Source: JAWWPG01 sp038254365
GTDB lineage: Bacteria > Actinomycetota > Actinomycetes > Propionibacteriales > Nocardioidaceae
Direction of reading: 5' to 3'
Assembly (NCBI GenBank): GCA_038254365.1
Contig: JBBSGI010000002.1
Span: 42,849-106,848 of the forward strand
Length of the DNA stretch: 64,000 nucleotides
The notes under the pieces are model-generated. The model saw nothing but the letters and a program-made list of their open reading frames with translations. It had not been told where the DNA came from and did no database searches. This document shows positions 61,836 to 64,000 of this stretch, one piece after another. The position numbers and the translations under genes were made by a program. Every line of letters starts with the position of its first letter. Position 1 is the first letter of the stretch.

Positions 61836-62345
61836 ATGACCACGATCGGCGTGGCGATCGCAGTGCCCGAGCCTTGGGCAGGCGACCTGCAGCGTTACCG
61901 CGCGTCGTTCGGTGACCCGCTCGCGGAGGCTATCCCCACCCACGTCACGCTGGTGCCGCCCACGGAGGTCCGCGGACCCCTGGCTGAGACCGAACGTCAT
62001 CTGGCCGAGGTGGCCGCCGCAACGCCACCTTTCGCTCTGCACCTGCGGGGTACGGCGACCTTCCGCCCCACCTCACCTGTGGTGTTCATCGCCTTGGCGG
62101 AGGGGATCTCGTCGTGTGAGCTGCTGGCCGCCGCGATCCGCCAGGGGCCCCTGACTCAGGACCTGACTTTTCCCTACCACCCGCACGTCACCGTGGCTCA
62201 TGACATCGACGAGGAGGCACTCGATCGAGCCTTCGCGCGGCTCGCCGACTACACGTGCGCCTTTCAAGTGACCGAGTTCCGGCTCTACGTCCACGGCGAC
62301 GACGGGGTGTGGCGAGCCGAGCGTTCCTTCTCTCTCGAGGGCTGA
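61836..62345 (+). CDS. 2H phosphoesterase (2'-5' RNA ligase family)
   Basis: 169 residues with the two catalytic H-x-T/S-x motifs: THVTLVPP and HPHVTVAHD. Bacterial members include ThpR-type RNA ligases and cyclic phosphodiesterases; the true substrate here is unknown. The ATG at 61836 begins the conserved part, 10 nt after the trpS stop, so it probably shares that transcript. Confidence 0.88.
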   Translation: MTTIGVAIAVPEPWAGDLQRYRASFGDPLAEAIPTHVTLVPPTEVRGPLAETERHLAEVAAATPPFALHLRGTATFRPTSPVVFIALAEGISSCELLAAAIRQGPLTQDLTFPYHPHVTVAHDIDEEALDRAFARLADYTCAFQVTEFRLYVHGDDGVWRAERSFSLEG

Positions 62346-62369
62346 GCCCACGCTCCCAACCGGGATCGC

Positions 62370-63857
62370 TCAGCCGAGTTTGCCGAGGGTGGTGGTGCCG
62401 TGTTGGTCGACGAGGGAGTACCAGCCGTGGGGGGTCCGCCAGAGCCAGGCGCCGGGTCTGACCTGTCTGACGGCCCAACCGGCGTGCGTCTTGATCCGGT
62501 GATGCCGTCGGGCGAGCCTGGCCATTTTGGCGGGGTCGGTCTGGCCGGGTGGACCACCGGAGTCGGGTGGCACGTAGGGGATGACGTGGTCGTTGTCTTG
62601 ATGTCGGGACAGGCTGGTGGCGTGGGGGTAGTAGTCGGCGGGGTGGATGAGCCCGATGGCTTCGGAGATGCGGTCTGGTACTTCGTACCGGTCGACCGGG
62701 GCGATGCCGGCCAGGTCGATGACGGGCTTGACGGTGACCTGGGCGTGTTGGAACCAGTGCCGGACCTGGTCGGCGATCACCGGGCCGACGTCTTCCATCC
62801 GGACCACGCCGGCGCCGGAATGGGGTTTGCCGTCCAGGATGGCCTGGAGGGTGTCGCGGGTCAGGTGGAAGTAGACGACGGCGTTGCAGAGGGTCAGCGG
62901 CCGCCGGTCGATCCGGGACTCGGCCTGCTCGGCGAGGTCGAGGTTCCCGGCACGTCGAGCCTCGGCCGCGGCGAGCCGCGCTCGGCGGGTCTGCTCGGCC
63001 CGGTCCACGAGTGCCTTGGCGGTGTCGGGGTTGGCCAGGATGGCGACGGCTTTGGCGCGGCGCTGGTCGAGGGTGTCGGTGTCGCCGAGCAGCCTCAACG
63101 CTCGGGCGACCAGGTTCAGGGCGGTGTCGAAGGCGTGCAGGTCGCCGGCGGCGGCCTTGATGAGCATCGTGCCGTAGCCGTGGTCGGGGTCGTCGTTGAG
63201 CCATACCCCGGCCTCGGCGGCGGCTTGTTCGGCGTCGGACAGGGCTTGTGGGGGGTCCGCGGCCAGGATGGCCGCATCGATGATGGTGCGGAGGCGCACC
63301 CAGGACACGGTGCCGGCGATCGTGGAGATCTTCGCGTCCACCGCAGCGGCGGCGGGCTGGGACAGGCCCCGGGCCCGTTCGGCAATCTTGCGGGCGGTCC
63401 ACACCGGGGTGGCGCCGTCCTGCACGAACTTCCACAGCAGACCGAACCGGTGCCGAAGGTCCAACGCGTCGCCGATCAGCCGGGCCGCGGTGTGGTCGCC
63501 GATGCGCAGCACCGCCCCCAGCTCGGCGGCGGCGAACTCCAGCACCTCTGGGGTGCCGTCCCCGCCGAGGCGGACCAGCCGTTGCCCACCCGGGGTCGCT
63601 GCCGGGGTGTCGAGGACGGCGTGCAGGTCGGCCCAGTGCGCGGCCAGCGCGAGCTGGCGGGCCTCGGCCCGGTTCACCGCCCGGCGGGTGTCGTCGACCT
63701 CGCTCAGGGTCCGGTCGGCGTCCAGCTCGTCGACCTGCTCCACCAAGGCCGCCTCGAAGTCGATCAGCGCCGCCCACCCGGCAGCCTCCAGCCCGGGGTC
63801 GTACTCCGGCGGCTCTTGAAAGGGCTCGTTGTCGGAAGGATCCAGGCTGTCGAACAT
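62370..63857 (-). CDS. DUF222 / HNH-endonuclease-like protein (REP13E12 family)
   Basis: 495 residues. A long helical DUF222 N-terminal region (about residues 25-330, rich in Ala, Arg and Glu) is followed by an HNH-like end with DNDHVIPYVPPDSGG and ARRHHRIKTHAGW. The zinc-binding CxxC pairs common in this family are missing, so nuclease activity is uncertain. Such genes occur in many scattered copies in actinomycetes and often behave as mobile or selfish units. It is convergent with the 2H phosphoesterase gene. Confidence 0.85.
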   Translation of the reverse strand: MFDSLDPSDNEPFQEPPEYDPGLEAAGWAALIDFEAALVEQVDELDADRTLSEVDDTRRAVNRAEARQLALAAHWADLHAVLDTPAATPGGQRLVRLGGDGTPEVLEFAAAELGAVLRIGDHTAARLIGDALDLRHRFGLLWKFVQDGATPVWTARKIAERARGLSQPAAAAVDAKISTIAGTVSWVRLRTIIDAAILAADPPQALSDAEQAAAEAGVWLNDDPDHGYGTMLIKAAAGDLHAFDTALNLVARALRLLGDTDTLDQRRAKAVAILANPDTAKALVDRAEQTRRARLAAAEARRAGNLDLAEQAESRIDRRPLTLCNAVVYFHLTRDTLQAILDGKPHSGAGVVRMEDVGPVIADQVRHWFQHAQVTVKPVIDLAGIAPVDRYEVPDRISEAIGLIHPADYYPHATSLSRHQDNDHVIPYVPPDSGGPPGQTDPAKMARLARRHHRIKTHAGWAVRQVRPGAWLWRTPHGWYSLVDQHGTTTLGKLG

Positions 63858-63871
63858 AAGTCCTATGTCGC

Positions 63872-64000
63872 TTAGCGTGGAGATGGGTGCAGGCTGGGAG
63901 CTGACCGGGAATCGACGTGGCGTCGTTGGTCGGGTGCTCGTCCTTGGGTGCGGGCGAGGTGGTCTCGGATGAGTTCGGCCCAGGCGGTTTCGTTGGCCCA
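63872..64000 (-). CDS. C-terminal end of an unidentified protein (continues beyond window)
   Basis: A minus-strand frame enters from the window edge and ends at TAA 63872-63874, giving 42 residues that begin WANETAWAELIRDHLARTQG. The helical, protein-like start suggests real coding sequence, while the last 20 residues look random. No family can be named. It lies 15 nt upstream of the DUF222 gene's ATG on the same strand. Confidence 0.35.
   Translation of the reverse strand, partial: WANETAWAELIRDHLARTQGRAPDQRRHVDSRSAPSLHPSPR

Noticed and set aside
1..64000. tRNA, rRNA or riboswitch genes
   Set aside because: No cloverleaf-like or rRNA-like stretch was recognised in any intergenic region by eye; a covariance-model scan was not possible.

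Overview
The window comes from a very GC-rich actinomycete chromosome. Synteny with mycobacteria (guaB-guaB3-choD-guaA; pcrA...M23 peptidase-sucCD; perM/DUF6350-purN-purH; folD-DUF3017) and the style of the proteins suggest a member of the Propionibacteriales/Nocardioidaceae or a close relative. I found no tRNA, rRNA, prophage or CRISPR. Coding density is high, many neighbours overlap by ATGA or GTGA, and no stretch over 300 nt lacks a gene.

Layout. 1-14.1 kb: the 3' part of groEL1, then a guanine-nucleotide block (guaB, guaB3, nitrilase-family amidase, later guaA). It is interrupted by a minus-strand operon (sulfotransferase, glycosyltransferase, kynureninase) and by gabD2-choD. 14.1-25.6 kb: PPK2, a polysaccharide deacetylase, an aldo/keto reductase, two large exported beta-propeller (BNR/Asp-box) proteins with a decayed relative beside them, a DinB-like protein and an asymmetric heterodimeric ABC exporter. 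25.6-30.9 kb: a GNAT protein, a small membrane protein, a 1.2-kb element-like unit and pcrA, then an ArsR-SRPBCC regulator with a readable promoter/operator. The unit has 21-bp repeat arrays in inverted orientation, whose outermost copies form a 13-bp perfect inverted repeat, around one wHTH + DUF559 nuclease-fold gene.

30.9-35.2 kb: a compact biosynthetic operon (type III PKS, ICMT-like methyltransferase, FAD monooxygenase, IPP isomerase) with a divergent UbiA prenyltransferase 32 bp away and a decayed FAD-oxidoreductase start behind it. It resembles Streptomyces srsABC phenolic-lipid genes with isoprenoid genes added. It sits inside an otherwise mycobacterium-like pcrA-M23-sucCD neighbourhood. 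35.3-51.2 kb: housekeeping genes: M23 peptidase, a split B12-binding mutase domain, epoxide-hydrolase-like protein, sucCD, a sigma factor fused to a membrane anchor and sensor-like domain, DUF6350, purN, purH, folD, DUF3017, purU, mdh, icd (divergent from mdh, with a shared palindromic site) and guaB1. All three actinobacterial IMPDH-family paralogues are therefore in one window.

51.2-64 kb: a small basic ORF, a LuxR/LAL regulator broken by a one-base frameshift, galK, two tandem double-GNAT paralogues, a CNNM/CorC protein, a third Asp-box protein with a frameshifted tail, trpS, a 2H phosphoesterase and a DUF222/HNH protein. All calls come from reading the translated sequence; no database search was run.
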